50,923 bases of DNA. It comes from SICU01 sp038045445 (lineage in GTDB: Archaea; Nanobdellota; Nanobdellia; Pacearchaeales; GW2011-AR1). The notes beneath the pieces were generated by a model. It saw only the letters and a program-made list of their open reading frames with translations, was not told where the DNA came from and did no database searches. Location: NCBI GenBank assembly GCA_038045445.1, contig JBBSYC010000011.1, positions 1 through 50,923 of the forward strand, written 5' to 3'. Positions 42,430 through 50,187 of the stretch are shown here, in pieces (the first letter of the stretch is position 1; every line of letters begins with the position of its first letter). The position numbers and the translations under genes were made by a program.

Positions 42430-43409
42430 CTTTGTCCCCAGTGGTTCTTACCTAATCCAGGTTGACTTTCTAAAAATCTTCTAGATTCTAACACTGCATC
42501 AAGAATAGATTCACTATCTTTTCTTTCTATTGCTTCTTTAAGAGGAATTTCATGGTCACTCATTTTACAAGCTTTAATTCCTAGTCTTGGCGTAACATAA
42601 ATTTCGTTTGAATCATGACAACTTCTACAAACTTCTGGTCTTCCACAACCAACATCTATTACTACACCATTTGTTCCTTTGTAAGAATACCAGCTAACTG
42701 GAAGATAATCAGTTTGCCCTCTAAATGTACTTCCTCTTTCAGGTACGGAAATAGCTCCAAGTGCTTCAACTCTTTGTTTAATCACTCTCACATCTTGAAC
42801 TAAAGGCACTTGATTGGAATGAATTGCCTCAAAATTTAGAAATTTAAACTTAAAACCATATTGAGCACATAAATCTAAAGTTCCTCTAAGGGACTCAAGA
42901 TCGTCATTCATCCCTTTAACTGTAACGTGCTTCACCTCTACCTTTTTTGCTAAACCTTTTTCTGCCAAAGCTCTTAATCCATCTATTGCCTTTTCATATT
43001 GTGAAGCTCTTCCTCCAGTTATTTGTGCATATCTTTGAGGATCAGTATTGTGTAAAGAAACACCTACTTTTGTAAATTCTCCTAGGGCATCAGCTAATCC
43101 ATCTTTTGCTAGAAGTATGCCATTAGTATGATAAAATCTATTTGGAACGCCGGATTGATTAGCTATTTGTACTATTTCTAGAGCTTTAGGGTGAGCAGTA
43201 GGATCTCCTCCAGAAAGAGAAAGATGTTCTAGACCGTAATTTCTAAGAGTCCCCACTAAATATCTAAAATCATCAGGTGCTATAGAAACTTGATTTCTAG
43301 AATCTCCAAGCCCTTCATTAGAACAAAAGAAACAAGCAAGATTACAATTATCGGTAATTGAGACTCTTAAAGGGAATCTTTCCAAAATATTTTCTACTTT
43401 TAGAACCAT
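42426..43409 (-). CDS. MoaA-like radical SAM enzyme with C-terminal cysteine motif
   Basis: 327 residues. The 4Fe-4S/SAM motif is CNLACFFC (Cys22, 26, 29) in VSITDNCNLACFFCSNEG, with LSGGDPTAHP (67 onward) for SAM binding and GVSLHNTDP further on. A second Cys group (DVGCGRPEVCRSCHDS, then IKACKMS) could carry an auxiliary cluster like that of MoaA. Not MoaA by context, since no molybdopterin genes are near. First gene of a six-gene operon; TATA-like ATATATAAAAT near 43433. Confidence 0.88.
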   Translation of the reverse strand: MVLKVENILERFPLRVSITDNCNLACFFCSNEGLGDSRNQVSIAPDDFRYLVGTLRNYGLEHLSLSGGDPTAHPKALEIVQIANQSGVPNRFYHTNGILLAKDGLADALGEFTKVGVSLHNTDPQRYAQITGGRASQYEKAIDGLRALAEKGLAKKVEVKHVTVKGMNDDLESLRGTLDLCAQYGFKFKFLNFEAIHSNQVPLVQDVRVIKQRVEALGAISVPERGSTFRGQTDYLPVSWYSYKGTNGVVIDVGCGRPEVCRSCHDSNEIYVTPRLGIKACKMSDHEIPLKEAIERKDSESILDAVLESRRFLESQPGLGKNHWGQR

Positions 43410-43440
43410 ATTCTATTAATTCTAAAATTTTATATATATC

Positions 43441-43488
43441 TATGGTGTGTATAAACACACATTGTATAAATATGTGTACATAACCATA
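43441..43488. promoter_or_regulatory. Nested palindromes in the radical SAM / AbrB-PhoU divergent promoter
   Basis: TATGGT (43441-43446) pairs with ACCATA (43483-43488); inside, GTGTGT-ATAA-ACACAC (43445-43460) and ACACAT...ATGTGT (43457-43477) are further inverted repeats. TGTATAAA occurs in both. It lies between two divergent TATA boxes, near 43433 for the operon and near 43494 for the regulator, so it is a likely operator, perhaps for the AbrB-PhoU protein itself. Confidence 0.65.
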
Positions 43489-43519
43489 AATTTAAATAAA
43501 GAGGTTATTTTTATTTTTT

Positions 43520-44449
43520 ATGAAAAGAAAAGTTGTAAAACATGGAGAAGGAACTCTTACAGTTTCTCTGCCTTCTGATTGGGTGAGAAATAATAATCTA
43601 AAACAAGGTCAATTAGTGAATGTCGAGCCTTCTCGTGGAAAGGTAATAATTTCTTTGGAAAACAAATCTTTCGAACCGGTAACAATTCCTCTGGAAAAAG
43701 GTGGAGAATGGTATATCGGTAGAATTATCAGACATTTGTATACTTCTGGCTTTGATGAAATTAACATAAAGTATGATTCTCCTAAACAATTGCCTCAAAT
43801 TAGAGAAGACCTAAAACTTTTAACAGGACTCGAAATTGTAAAAAGCGATAACAATGTATGCACGTTGAAGTGTATGATCCATACACAAGATTCAGAATAT
43901 GATCAAATAGTTAAGAAAATTATGTGGATTCTTCTTTCAAAACTAGATTATCTGCTTGAAGAAGGTGAAAAAGGTAATTTTGAAATGAGTTATGAAATAA
44001 AAGAATTGCATATCACATTATGCAGACTTTGTAATTTATGCAAACGTTTAATCAACAAAAGAGAGATATTTGATTCTGTACACTCAAAATATGCTTATGA
44101 CTTCTTTAATGCAATTATTGAAATATCATTACTAATAAACTATTCATATGATCATCTTAGTTCACATAAAAATCCTAAATTGAGTGAAGCTGAAATTATT
44201 CTTTTGAAAGAAGTAAGAGATCATTACCATGGGCTATATAATGCAGTAATTAATGAAAAAAAAGAAAAGGTTCAAGAGTTCTTTGAAACAAGAAAGAATA
44301 AGTTTAGTAATAACTTAGACTTAATTAAGAAAGAAGACCCTGTAATAGTCCATTACTTTCTTATGATGCTTCGCACTCTAACTCCAATAGGAAATCATAT
44401 AGCTATGCTTAATGTGGAAAAAGAAAGAAGGCTAGAGGCTGAGAAGTAA
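43520..44449 (+). CDS. AbrB/SpoVT-PhoU domain transcriptional regulator
   Basis: 309 residues. The N-terminal swapped-hairpin AbrB domain (KRKVVKHGEGTLTVSLPSDW, then VRNNNLKQGQLVNVEP) is joined to a helical PhoU-like domain (about 120-300). Archaea use this fusion as a transcription regulator, some members controlling phosphate genes. The start is leaderless (TATA near 43494). It is divergent from the radical SAM operon and 2 bases from the Nudix gene, so it probably controls both sides. Confidence 0.88.
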   Translation: MKRKVVKHGEGTLTVSLPSDWVRNNNLKQGQLVNVEPSRGKVIISLENKSFEPVTIPLEKGGEWYIGRIIRHLYTSGFDEINIKYDSPKQLPQIREDLKLLTGLEIVKSDNNVCTLKCMIHTQDSEYDQIVKKIMWILLSKLDYLLEEGEKGNFEMSYEIKELHITLCRLCNLCKRLINKREIFDSVHSKYAYDFFNAIIEISLLINYSYDHLSSHKNPKLSEAEIILLKEVRDHYHGLYNAVINEKKEKVQEFFETRKNKFSNNLDLIKKEDPVIVHYFLMMLRTLTPIGNHIAMLNVEKERRLEAEK

Positions 44450-44451
44450 AG

Positions 44452-44964
44452 ATGAAGTTGCTTAAAGAATTAAAAGACGAGAATTTTTCTGATAATGGTT
44501 CAAATGTAAAACTCAGAGAGGCTTCAAGAGCGGTACTTTTTGATAAAGATGGTTTAGTTCCTATTTTATTTGTTTCAAAAAACAATTATCACAAGCTCCC
44601 TGGTGGGGGAATTGATGAAGATGAAACTAAAGAAGAAGCATTAGTAAGAGAGGTTCTTGAAGAGGTAGGGAGTGAAATTAAGATAGAATCTGAGATAGGT
44701 AAAATTATTGAATATCGTTCTAAAAATAATTTTAATTGGGGTAGTGATCAAAAACAAATATCTTATTGTTATTTAGGTAAAATTCTTTCTAAAGGCAAAC
44801 CTAAGTTTACAGAGTCCGAATTAATTGAAGAATTTGAATTAATTTGGCTAACTTTAGAGAAAGCTATTGAAACTTTTGAAAATGATCATCCCAACAATTT
44901 TGAAGGTAAGTTTATTAGAGATAGAGATTTAATATTTTTAAAAGTAGCACAAAAGATGATCTGA
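44452..44964 (+). CDS. Nudix hydrolase
   Basis: 170 residues. The Nudix box is complete: GGGIDEDETKEEALVREVLEEVG, i.e. Gx5Ex7REVxEEVG with the metal-binding glutamates. Family members hydrolyse nucleoside diphosphates linked to another group. Two bases separate it from the AbrB-PhoU gene. With a kinase, CYTH, phosphatase and transferase next door it fits a nucleotide-handling pathway; the substrate is unknown. Confidence 0.92.
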   Translation: MKLLKELKDENFSDNGSNVKLREASRAVLFDKDGLVPILFVSKNNYHKLPGGGIDEDETKEEALVREVLEEVGSEIKIESEIGKIIEYRSKNNFNWGSDQKQISYCYLGKILSKGKPKFTESELIEEFELIWLTLEKAIETFENDHPNNFEGKFIRDRDLIFLKVAQKMI

Positions 44965-44982
44965 TAAATTTGTCAAATAATC

Positions 44983-45106
44983 AACTGTCGCGAGCTAATT
45001 TTTTTCGCGCGCTGGACGTACCCCGAGCCCGGCAACGCGATCAGCAGGACCCCCATAGCAACTCAAGACGGCCCCGCCTGAACCCGCATCGAACCTCGCG
45101 ACAGTT
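44983..45106. repeat. 12-bp inverted repeat enclosing the first variable repeat
   Basis: AACTGTCGCGAG (44983-44994), just after the stop of the first DGR target, is the exact reverse complement of CTCGCGACAGTT (45095-45106) within the target's 3' end. DGRs often have a hairpin next to the variable repeat that helps retrohoming; here the arms are 100 bases apart. Confidence 0.6.
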
Positions 45107-45876
45107 CCATTGCTAGGATTCCAAAAGTACAAAGTTTGAGTTCTAGAATTCTTGGTAGGCAATCCTTGATTATTAGCAGACTGTAAATCTATATAATCGT
45201 TATCCATAAGATGAGGTTGTCTTACTTCAGTATTACTAGGAACTAAATCTGTACCTGTTAATTTGTGACCATAATGAATAGATAAAACTCCTCCTTGCTC
45301 AATAAATTTAGCGTCTAACCATTCCGCTCTCCAAGGTTCTCTCACTTGAACAATTTCATTGTAAACTTTCTTAATTACTTCTAGATCAAGAGGTTTTGCA
45401 TTACCATCATAAAGAACTTTTTTATTTTTTTTACTTTTACCTGAAAAAGCTTCTCTCATGTCAATAAGGAAATCTAGTCCTTGTCTTGGATTTAGAGTAA
45501 GATTACCTAAAGATGCATTTATTTTAAGAGCTTCTTCCCAATTAATATTTCCAATATATTCATTTCCATCTTTGTCTCGAGCAGTATTTTGAACAGTATA
45601 GCCTAATGCCTGAGCAACGCTTTCAACTTGAGGCGTCAAACCTAAGCGATGCATAGAAACCATCAAATCTGGATAAGAGTAAGCCCCATGGGTTCTTCCT
45701 TCTAAGACTATCCAATTTTCTGGATCAGTTATAACTGTTGTAGGTTGAATTACTTTTGAAGGGGCAGGAGTAGTTGGAACATTTTTAGATTTAACATTCT
45801 TACCACTTTGTAACGCTCTCTCTAAAGCACCTTCAACAAGTTTACCAAGCCATCTATCTGGAATTTCTATGCTCAT
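44995..45876 (-). CDS. DGR target protein 1, C-type-lectin/FGE-like, diversified C terminus
   Basis: 293 residues from the ATG matching the paralogue's start (MSIEIPDRWLGK), with GGAGG upstream. N-terminal 22 residues are nearly identical to target 2, the middle diverges, and the end GTVARFDAGSGGAVLSCYGG...AGLGVRPARE is typical of formylglycine-generating-enzyme/C-type-lectin folds diversified by DGRs. The 3' end is GC-rich in an AT-rich context. Likely a binding protein with variable surface residues; the ligand is unknown. Last gene of the DGR operon. Confidence 0.85.
   Translation of the reverse strand: MSIEIPDRWLGKLVEGALERALQSGKNVKSKNVPTTPAPSKVIQPTTVITDPENWIVLEGRTHGAYSYPDLMVSMHRLGLTPQVESVAQALGYTVQNTARDKDGNEYIGNINWEEALKINASLGNLTLNPRQGLDFLIDMREAFSGKSKKNKKVLYDGNAKPLDLEVIKKVYNEIVQVREPWRAEWLDAKFIEQGGVLSIHYGHKLTGTDLVPSNTEVRQPHLMDNDYIDLQSANNQGLPTKNSRTQTLYFWNPSNGTVARFDAGSGGAVLSCYGGPADRVAGLGVRPAREKN
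45007..45123 (-). repeat. DGR variable repeat 1 (VR1)
   Basis: The 3' end of target 1. Over the 96 bases shared gap-free with VR2 (from GTCGCGAGG to CCAGCGCGC) there are 11 differences; in nine, one copy has A, and in two the pair is G/T. No difference involves C. This fits adenine-directed mutagenesis from one template. The invariant GC-rich end is the likely initiation site of mutagenic homing. Confidence 0.85.
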
Positions 45877-45931
45877 TGTAAACAAATTCCTCCTCTAATC
45901 TGAAATTTGTGCACTTGAAAATTTTTGATTT

Positions 45932-47689
45932 TCATTGGTGTGTGAACCTCCTGTAAGTTTCATTTGTAGCTTCGACCATTAATTTTGAAAGGTCTTCTCC
46001 TTTACGAACATAAAATACAGGTCTGCCCCAACGTTTTAAATCATCTGTAAAAGATGTCCTGTTTCCAATTTGTATATGTGCATAATGATTAGCTTCAAGT
46101 AAAGGTTTAATTGCATCTTTTTCAGTATTCCAATTAGCAATTTCTCCATCTGAAATAGATAAGACAAAACTTTCTCTTCCATCCAATGCTGTTTTAAGCG
46201 CACCAGCATCAATGTTAGTGCTTCCCCAGTCCGGATTTAAAGCATGTCTTCTTACTTCATCTAATCTCATAAAGTCTCCTTCCTTATAACGAGTTTGAGA
46301 AGAAAATAATGAAACTCCATGCTTAATATATTGTGCAATACCTTGCTGTTGCAAGAAATTTTCAATACCGTAGAAACCTAACAAAGCAAAATGATACTTA
46401 CTGCGGTCTCCCCATGGAATAAAATTAGTTGCTCCTACATTTCTCGACCCGTCTGGAGCGTCTTTCATACTAGATGAATTGTCTAACATTACAAGTTTAA
46501 AGTCAGGAAACCCTTTACGTTGCATTTTACTTCTAGCAGAAATAACTAAAGGATGTTGGGGATAAGCGTGAACTAATTCATCTGGGCCAGCCAATATTTT
46601 TGAAGGTTTAATGCGTGTAGGATCATCTGTTTCAGCATCGAACGGTCTGTAAGTTAAAGGTGCAATTTGTAATGCTTGTTCGCGCGTTATTGATTCTACT
46701 TTAACAGGAATACCCCTAGCAAGACTGCGATAAAGTGCATCAAGCTGTTCAAAACTTGTGAAATTTGGAGAATGGTTATCTCCTGATTTATATCTTCCAA
46801 GAGCAACTTCTTCTTTTCCTTCACGAGTGCCCATTTTTTGTTCAATACCGTGTCCAGCTTGAGGTCTTTGACCTTCACTACTTTGTGGATTTCCATCTTG
46901 CGAATAAGCAGATAACCTCTCTGTTGGAGGTTGTTCCAATAATTCTGCTAGATTTCTTGCGAAAGCTGTTGCCATAGAAGGCCAACGCTGTTTATCAAAT
47001 AAAGGAGTAGTATCTGGAATTTTTTCTGTTAAACTTAATTCGTTAATTACTTTTTTAACAGCCTCATCGATCTTAGGATTTGCAACATAATTTCTTTTCA
47101 ATAATGCCTTGTCAACATTATCACCCCATAAATGCATATTAAGTTGAACAAATGCTTGATAAAATGGAGTAAAACCTGGCTGGCCCTTTTCTTTACAAGA
47201 TAATCCCTCATTATCCCAAAATAATACTTGACCAGAAAAGTCTTTATTCCATTCGTAAACACGAGGATTAATCATAGTATCCATAAAAGCATTAGCCACA
47301 TATCCAGCCTGATATTGCTTGTCTTTCGGCAATCCAATCTTCACAGCTTCAGTAATTTTATCAGAATTATATAAATCAGTTGGACAACCTCTGTCAGAAC
47401 CAAAAGGAAGAGACCAGTGTGCAAACTCATGCAATGCCACATGAGTAACTAAAGTTTCCAAACTATCTCCTATTTTTTTAACTCTTGCAAAAGCTTTTTG
47501 TCTTCTATCCTTAACTGGCTCAAAGCCTTTTCTAAGATTTATTTCAACGCTCCAATTATTTGGGTCAATATGTGCATCAACGTTTTGATCTTGAGTGTCA
47601 TATTCATCTATTTTAATCGTACCGCCCACTAACCCAACTTCATTTTTCTTTTGACTCAGTTTTTGTCTTAATGATATTAAATTAGCCAT
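45932..47689 (-). CDS. Zincin-like plus von Willebrand A protein (DUF2201-type)
   Basis: 585 residues. The N-terminal half has a zinc-protease-like HEFAH (87-91, in VTHVALHEFAHWSLPFG), the C-terminal third a vWA domain with MIDAS DNSSS (403-407), GSTN and SDGE. This is the DUF2201 architecture, normally encoded beside MoxR ATPases. The linker near 260-300 is low-complexity (Gln, Gly, Ser). It lies between the two DGR targets, so the targets are probably its partners. AGGAG ribosome site 6 bases before the ATG. Confidence 0.85.
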   Translation of the reverse strand: MANLISLRQKLSQKKNEVGLVGGTIKIDEYDTQDQNVDAHIDPNNWSVEINLRKGFEPVKDRRQKAFARVKKIGDSLETLVTHVALHEFAHWSLPFGSDRGCPTDLYNSDKITEAVKIGLPKDKQYQAGYVANAFMDTMINPRVYEWNKDFSGQVLFWDNEGLSCKEKGQPGFTPFYQAFVQLNMHLWGDNVDKALLKRNYVANPKIDEAVKKVINELSLTEKIPDTTPLFDKQRWPSMATAFARNLAELLEQPPTERLSAYSQDGNPQSSEGQRPQAGHGIEQKMGTREGKEEVALGRYKSGDNHSPNFTSFEQLDALYRSLARGIPVKVESITREQALQIAPLTYRPFDAETDDPTRIKPSKILAGPDELVHAYPQHPLVISARSKMQRKGFPDFKLVMLDNSSSMKDAPDGSRNVGATNFIPWGDRSKYHFALLGFYGIENFLQQQGIAQYIKHGVSLFSSQTRYKEGDFMRLDEVRRHALNPDWGSTNIDAGALKTALDGRESFVLSISDGEIANWNTEKDAIKPLLEANHYAHIQIGNRTSFTDDLKRWGRPVFYVRKGEDLSKLMVEATNETYRRFTHQ

Positions 47690-47698
47690 TTGTTTCTC

Positions 47699-48505
47699 CT
47701 AAATTTTCGCGCGCGCTGGACGTACCCCGAGCTCGGCAACGCGATAAGCAGGACCCTCATTGCAATCCAAGTAGGCCCTGCCCGAATCCGCATCGAACCT
47801 CGCGACTCTGCCATCTACAGGTTGCCAATAATACAATCCCCCATCAGGATTATCTTCAGCTGGAAGTCCATGTTTAGTTGCAGACATTCTCCAATTGTCT
47901 AGATTAATTCCAGGAGTTTTATTGCTAGCAAGATAAGGCTCAAGAGGTTCAGTCACTTCAGTAAGAACTCCTTGAGGGTCAGCAGTATGATAAGTGATAT
48001 GCATTGCATTTTTATTAACTAAACCTACCCATTTCTTTCCGACAGCTTGCATACTAAATTTAGCATCGAGCCATTCTGAACGCCAAGGATCACGTACTTC
48101 AGTAATTTCTTCATATAATCCATTTAAGCGAGATAATTGAATACTATTTCCATCTCCATCAAATGCACGCCCTGAACGAAGTAATTTAAGAAAATCAACA
48201 AACTGCCTTATGTTTAACATATATGCTCCATCTGATTTAAGTGAATCCCATGATTCGCTCCAATTCTCGCCTAGATGTGATCTTTGCATAGAAACTAAAG
48301 TATCTCCATAAGCATAATCTCCATGAGTTTGAGATGGGAGAATGATATAATCTGCTCTGTTCAGACCCATATTATTTGCAGGAAGAATTGAAGCGGGTGC
48401 TGATGGAGTAACTATTGGTGGAGCTGGATTAGGATTTTTTAAAGCTCTTTCTAATGCACCTTCAACAGGTTTACCAAGCCATCTATCTGGAATTTCTATA
48501 CTCAT
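47699..48505 (-). CDS. DGR target protein 2, C-type-lectin/FGE-like, diversified C terminus
   Basis: 268 residues, paralogue of target 1: same N terminus (MSIEIPDRWLGKPVEGALER) and C terminus (GRVARFDADSGRAYLDCNEG...AELGVRPARAK), different middle. A Pro/Ala-rich linker (about 24-45) separates the N-terminal tag from the lectin-like domain. It starts two bases after moxR ends and stops nine bases before the zincin-vWA gene, so all three are co-translated. Confidence 0.85.
   Translation of the reverse strand: MSIEIPDRWLGKPVEGALERALKNPNPAPPIVTPSAPASILPANNMGLNRADYIILPSQTHGDYAYGDTLVSMQRSHLGENWSESWDSLKSDGAYMLNIRQFVDFLKLLRSGRAFDGDGNSIQLSRLNGLYEEITEVRDPWRSEWLDAKFSMQAVGKKWVGLVNKNAMHITYHTADPQGVLTEVTEPLEPYLASNKTPGINLDNWRMSATKHGLPAEDNPDGGLYYWQPVDGRVARFDADSGRAYLDCNEGPAYRVAELGVRPARAKI
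47709..47827 (-). repeat. DGR variable repeat 2 (VR2)
   Basis: The 3' end of target 2, aligned gap-free with VR1. Positions differing from VR1 are those where the inferred template has A; template codons such as AAC and AAT are implied at the most variable positions. No third copy, i.e. no template repeat, was found in the window. Confidence 0.85.
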
Positions 48506-48507
48506 TT

Positions 48508-49959
48508 TTATTTCCCTTCTTTGGCTAAAGCATCAAGTGTATCGCGCATAAACTCCCAACGCCCAGTAAATGAATTCATTATTTTTGCTTCTCTTTTTCC
48601 TTTTCTTACCATATCTATTCCACTCATAATATCTCCTTCTTTTTGAGCAAATTGAAGTAGTGTGGTAGCAATTAAAGCATCCATAGCTGCATATCTATCT
48701 CCATCATAAACATTTTTTACCATTGCTTCATTCAATACTCCAGAATGTGTAGATACTAATTTGTATGCCTGCATCATAGAGTTTAATGCTCCTTGCGCAA
48801 TTACATCAGGAGTTGCTCCTCTTTCTAAAGCAATATCGTCAAGAGATTGTGAAAGTCTAATTATTGATTTTGCAGCTCTAGGTGAAATTGGCAAAACTAA
48901 TGCCTCGTCTGAGCCTCTCTGATTATTTTGGATATTATTTGGCCATGCTTCTTTCATTTTTCTTTTACTTGCACCGTTATTGCAATAATCTAATCCATGC
49001 AATAGATAGTTTGCTACAACTAATTTTGCAAATGGAACGGGTTGCGCAGTAATGCGAGTATTTCTATTACGAAGAGCATGACCAGTTTCGGCAGATAATT
49101 CTCCAAATTCAACACGAGGGTTAGTATTGCCTGCTAGAATGCTCATTGTATCAGAAGGACTAGGAAAATAATGATCTACGTCAACTGTAACGTGCATTCT
49201 ATCTTTGATTGCTCTACCTAAATCATTTGCAGATTCAGTAAATTGCTGACCAATGTTACCAGTAGCTATGCCTACAGAATATATATCTGAACTTATAGTT
49301 GCACCCTCCGTTCTAAGGCTATCTACCGTACCAAAATCAATTCCAAAAGGCAAAACTGTTCTTTTACCATCTTGATAGGTAGCAACTAAATTTTTACCAA
49401 TAGGATAAGCTCTTCCAGCAATTTCAATAAATCCATCAAACAAGTTGAAAAGCTGTGCTCTAACCGCAGGTACGCAATTAGGCAGTTCGTCAACTACAAT
49501 TAAGTTAGCTCCTACTTTTGATGTTAATTCGCGAATATTGTCTGTTGAACCAGCGATTGCTTCAAGACCTTTTCTTACAGTTTGAGCTTGAGCATCAGTT
49601 AATCTTTGATAAGCCATTATACCCCTTTCATCAAATTTAGGATAATGCCATTCAACTTTTCCAGAATCCGGATTAATTATAGGTTCAAGATTATATGCTG
49701 GTTTTTGATGGAGTTTTCCCAGATTAATTTGCTGGAAAAGTTCACGAGTATCCATATCGTTTCTACCTAAAACGAATAAGCTATGATCTGGAAAGTAACC
49801 CATAGCGTCTTTTGCTAATTGAGTTTTACCTGCACCAGTATCTCCTTGCAAAAATAGATTAAGTCTTCCAGCAAGACATGCGTCTACAACATCATGCATG
49901 TATAAAGGTACGCCGTGCAGATCAGCTACTTGTGTAGAGTTCTTATAAATCCTTGACAT
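48508..49959 (-). CDS. MoxR-type AAA+ ATPase
   Basis: 483 residues. Walker A GDTGAGKTQ (39-47), Walker B LIVVDELPN (Asp157-Glu158), sensor-type TGN (IATGNIGQQF) and an arginine-rich lid segment. MoxR ATPases act as chaperone-like partners of vWA proteins. A strong AAGGAGGT ribosome site precedes the start, and the gene overlaps the small AbrB-like gene by 17 bases. With the vWA protein and targets it forms one operon. Confidence 0.88.
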   Translation of the reverse strand: MSRIYKNSTQVADLHGVPLYMHDVVDACLAGRLNLFLQGDTGAGKTQLAKDAMGYFPDHSLFVLGRNDMDTRELFQQINLGKLHQKPAYNLEPIINPDSGKVEWHYPKFDERGIMAYQRLTDAQAQTVRKGLEAIAGSTDNIRELTSKVGANLIVVDELPNCVPAVRAQLFNLFDGFIEIAGRAYPIGKNLVATYQDGKRTVLPFGIDFGTVDSLRTEGATISSDIYSVGIATGNIGQQFTESANDLGRAIKDRMHVTVDVDHYFPSPSDTMSILAGNTNPRVEFGELSAETGHALRNRNTRITAQPVPFAKLVVANYLLHGLDYCNNGASKRKMKEAWPNNIQNNQRGSDEALVLPISPRAAKSIIRLSQSLDDIALERGATPDVIAQGALNSMMQAYKLVSTHSGVLNEAMVKNVYDGDRYAAMDALIATTLLQFAQKEGDIMSGIDMVRKGKREAKIMNSFTGRWEFMRDTLDALAKEGK

Positions 49960-50116
49960 TTTCTTCTACCTCCTTAAGAATGTTAATTCTAACCTCTACA
50001 ATAGTTTGAGGTTTTAGATCATGCTGTAAAAATTGAGGTATAACTATAACTGATTGTTTGCCGTGTTTGGCTATCTTCTTCGTAAGCGTATAGCTTTTTT
50101 GTGTTTTTTCAGTCAT
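49943..50116 (-). CDS. Small AbrB-like DNA-binding protein, 57 aa
   Basis: MTEKTQKSYTLTKKIAKHGK, then QSVIVIPQFLQHDLKPQTIV and EVRINIL: the swapped-hairpin pattern of AbrB/SpoVT proteins, though short. It starts at ATG 50116 and overlaps moxR. Position at the head of the moxR operon suggests autoregulation. It is not the usual DGR accessory protein Avd, which is a four-helix bundle. Confidence 0.65.
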   Translation of the reverse strand: MTEKTQKSYTLTKKIAKHGKQSVIVIPQFLQHDLKPQTIVEVRINILKEVEENVKDL

Positions 50117-50118
50117 TT

Positions 50119-50138
50119 TGTATGTGTTTTATACATAT
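50119..50138. promoter_or_regulatory. Promoter/operator of the moxR-DGR operon
   Basis: On the minus strand ATGTATAAAACACATAC overlaps a TATA-like box just upstream of the AbrB-like gene; TATGT (50121-50125) and ACATA (50133-50137) are an inverted repeat. TGTATAAAACACA resembles GTGTATAAACACACA at 43446-43460, so one regulator may bind both promoters. Confidence 0.45.
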
Positions 50139-50187
50139 TTTCTTAATATTCACCCCAGAAATACGTATTTAAACCTTTCTACTAATG

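Noticed and set aside
42426..43409. Radical SAM protein as a viperin (antiviral ddhNTP synthase)
   Set aside because: The cluster motif CNLACFFC and the C-terminal cysteine group resemble MoaA-type enzymes; viperin-specific segments are not visible.
42426..43409. Radical SAM protein as MoaA of molybdopterin synthesis
   Set aside because: No other molybdopterin genes are near and the partners (CYTH, kinase, phosphatase, DUF2064) do not fit that pathway.
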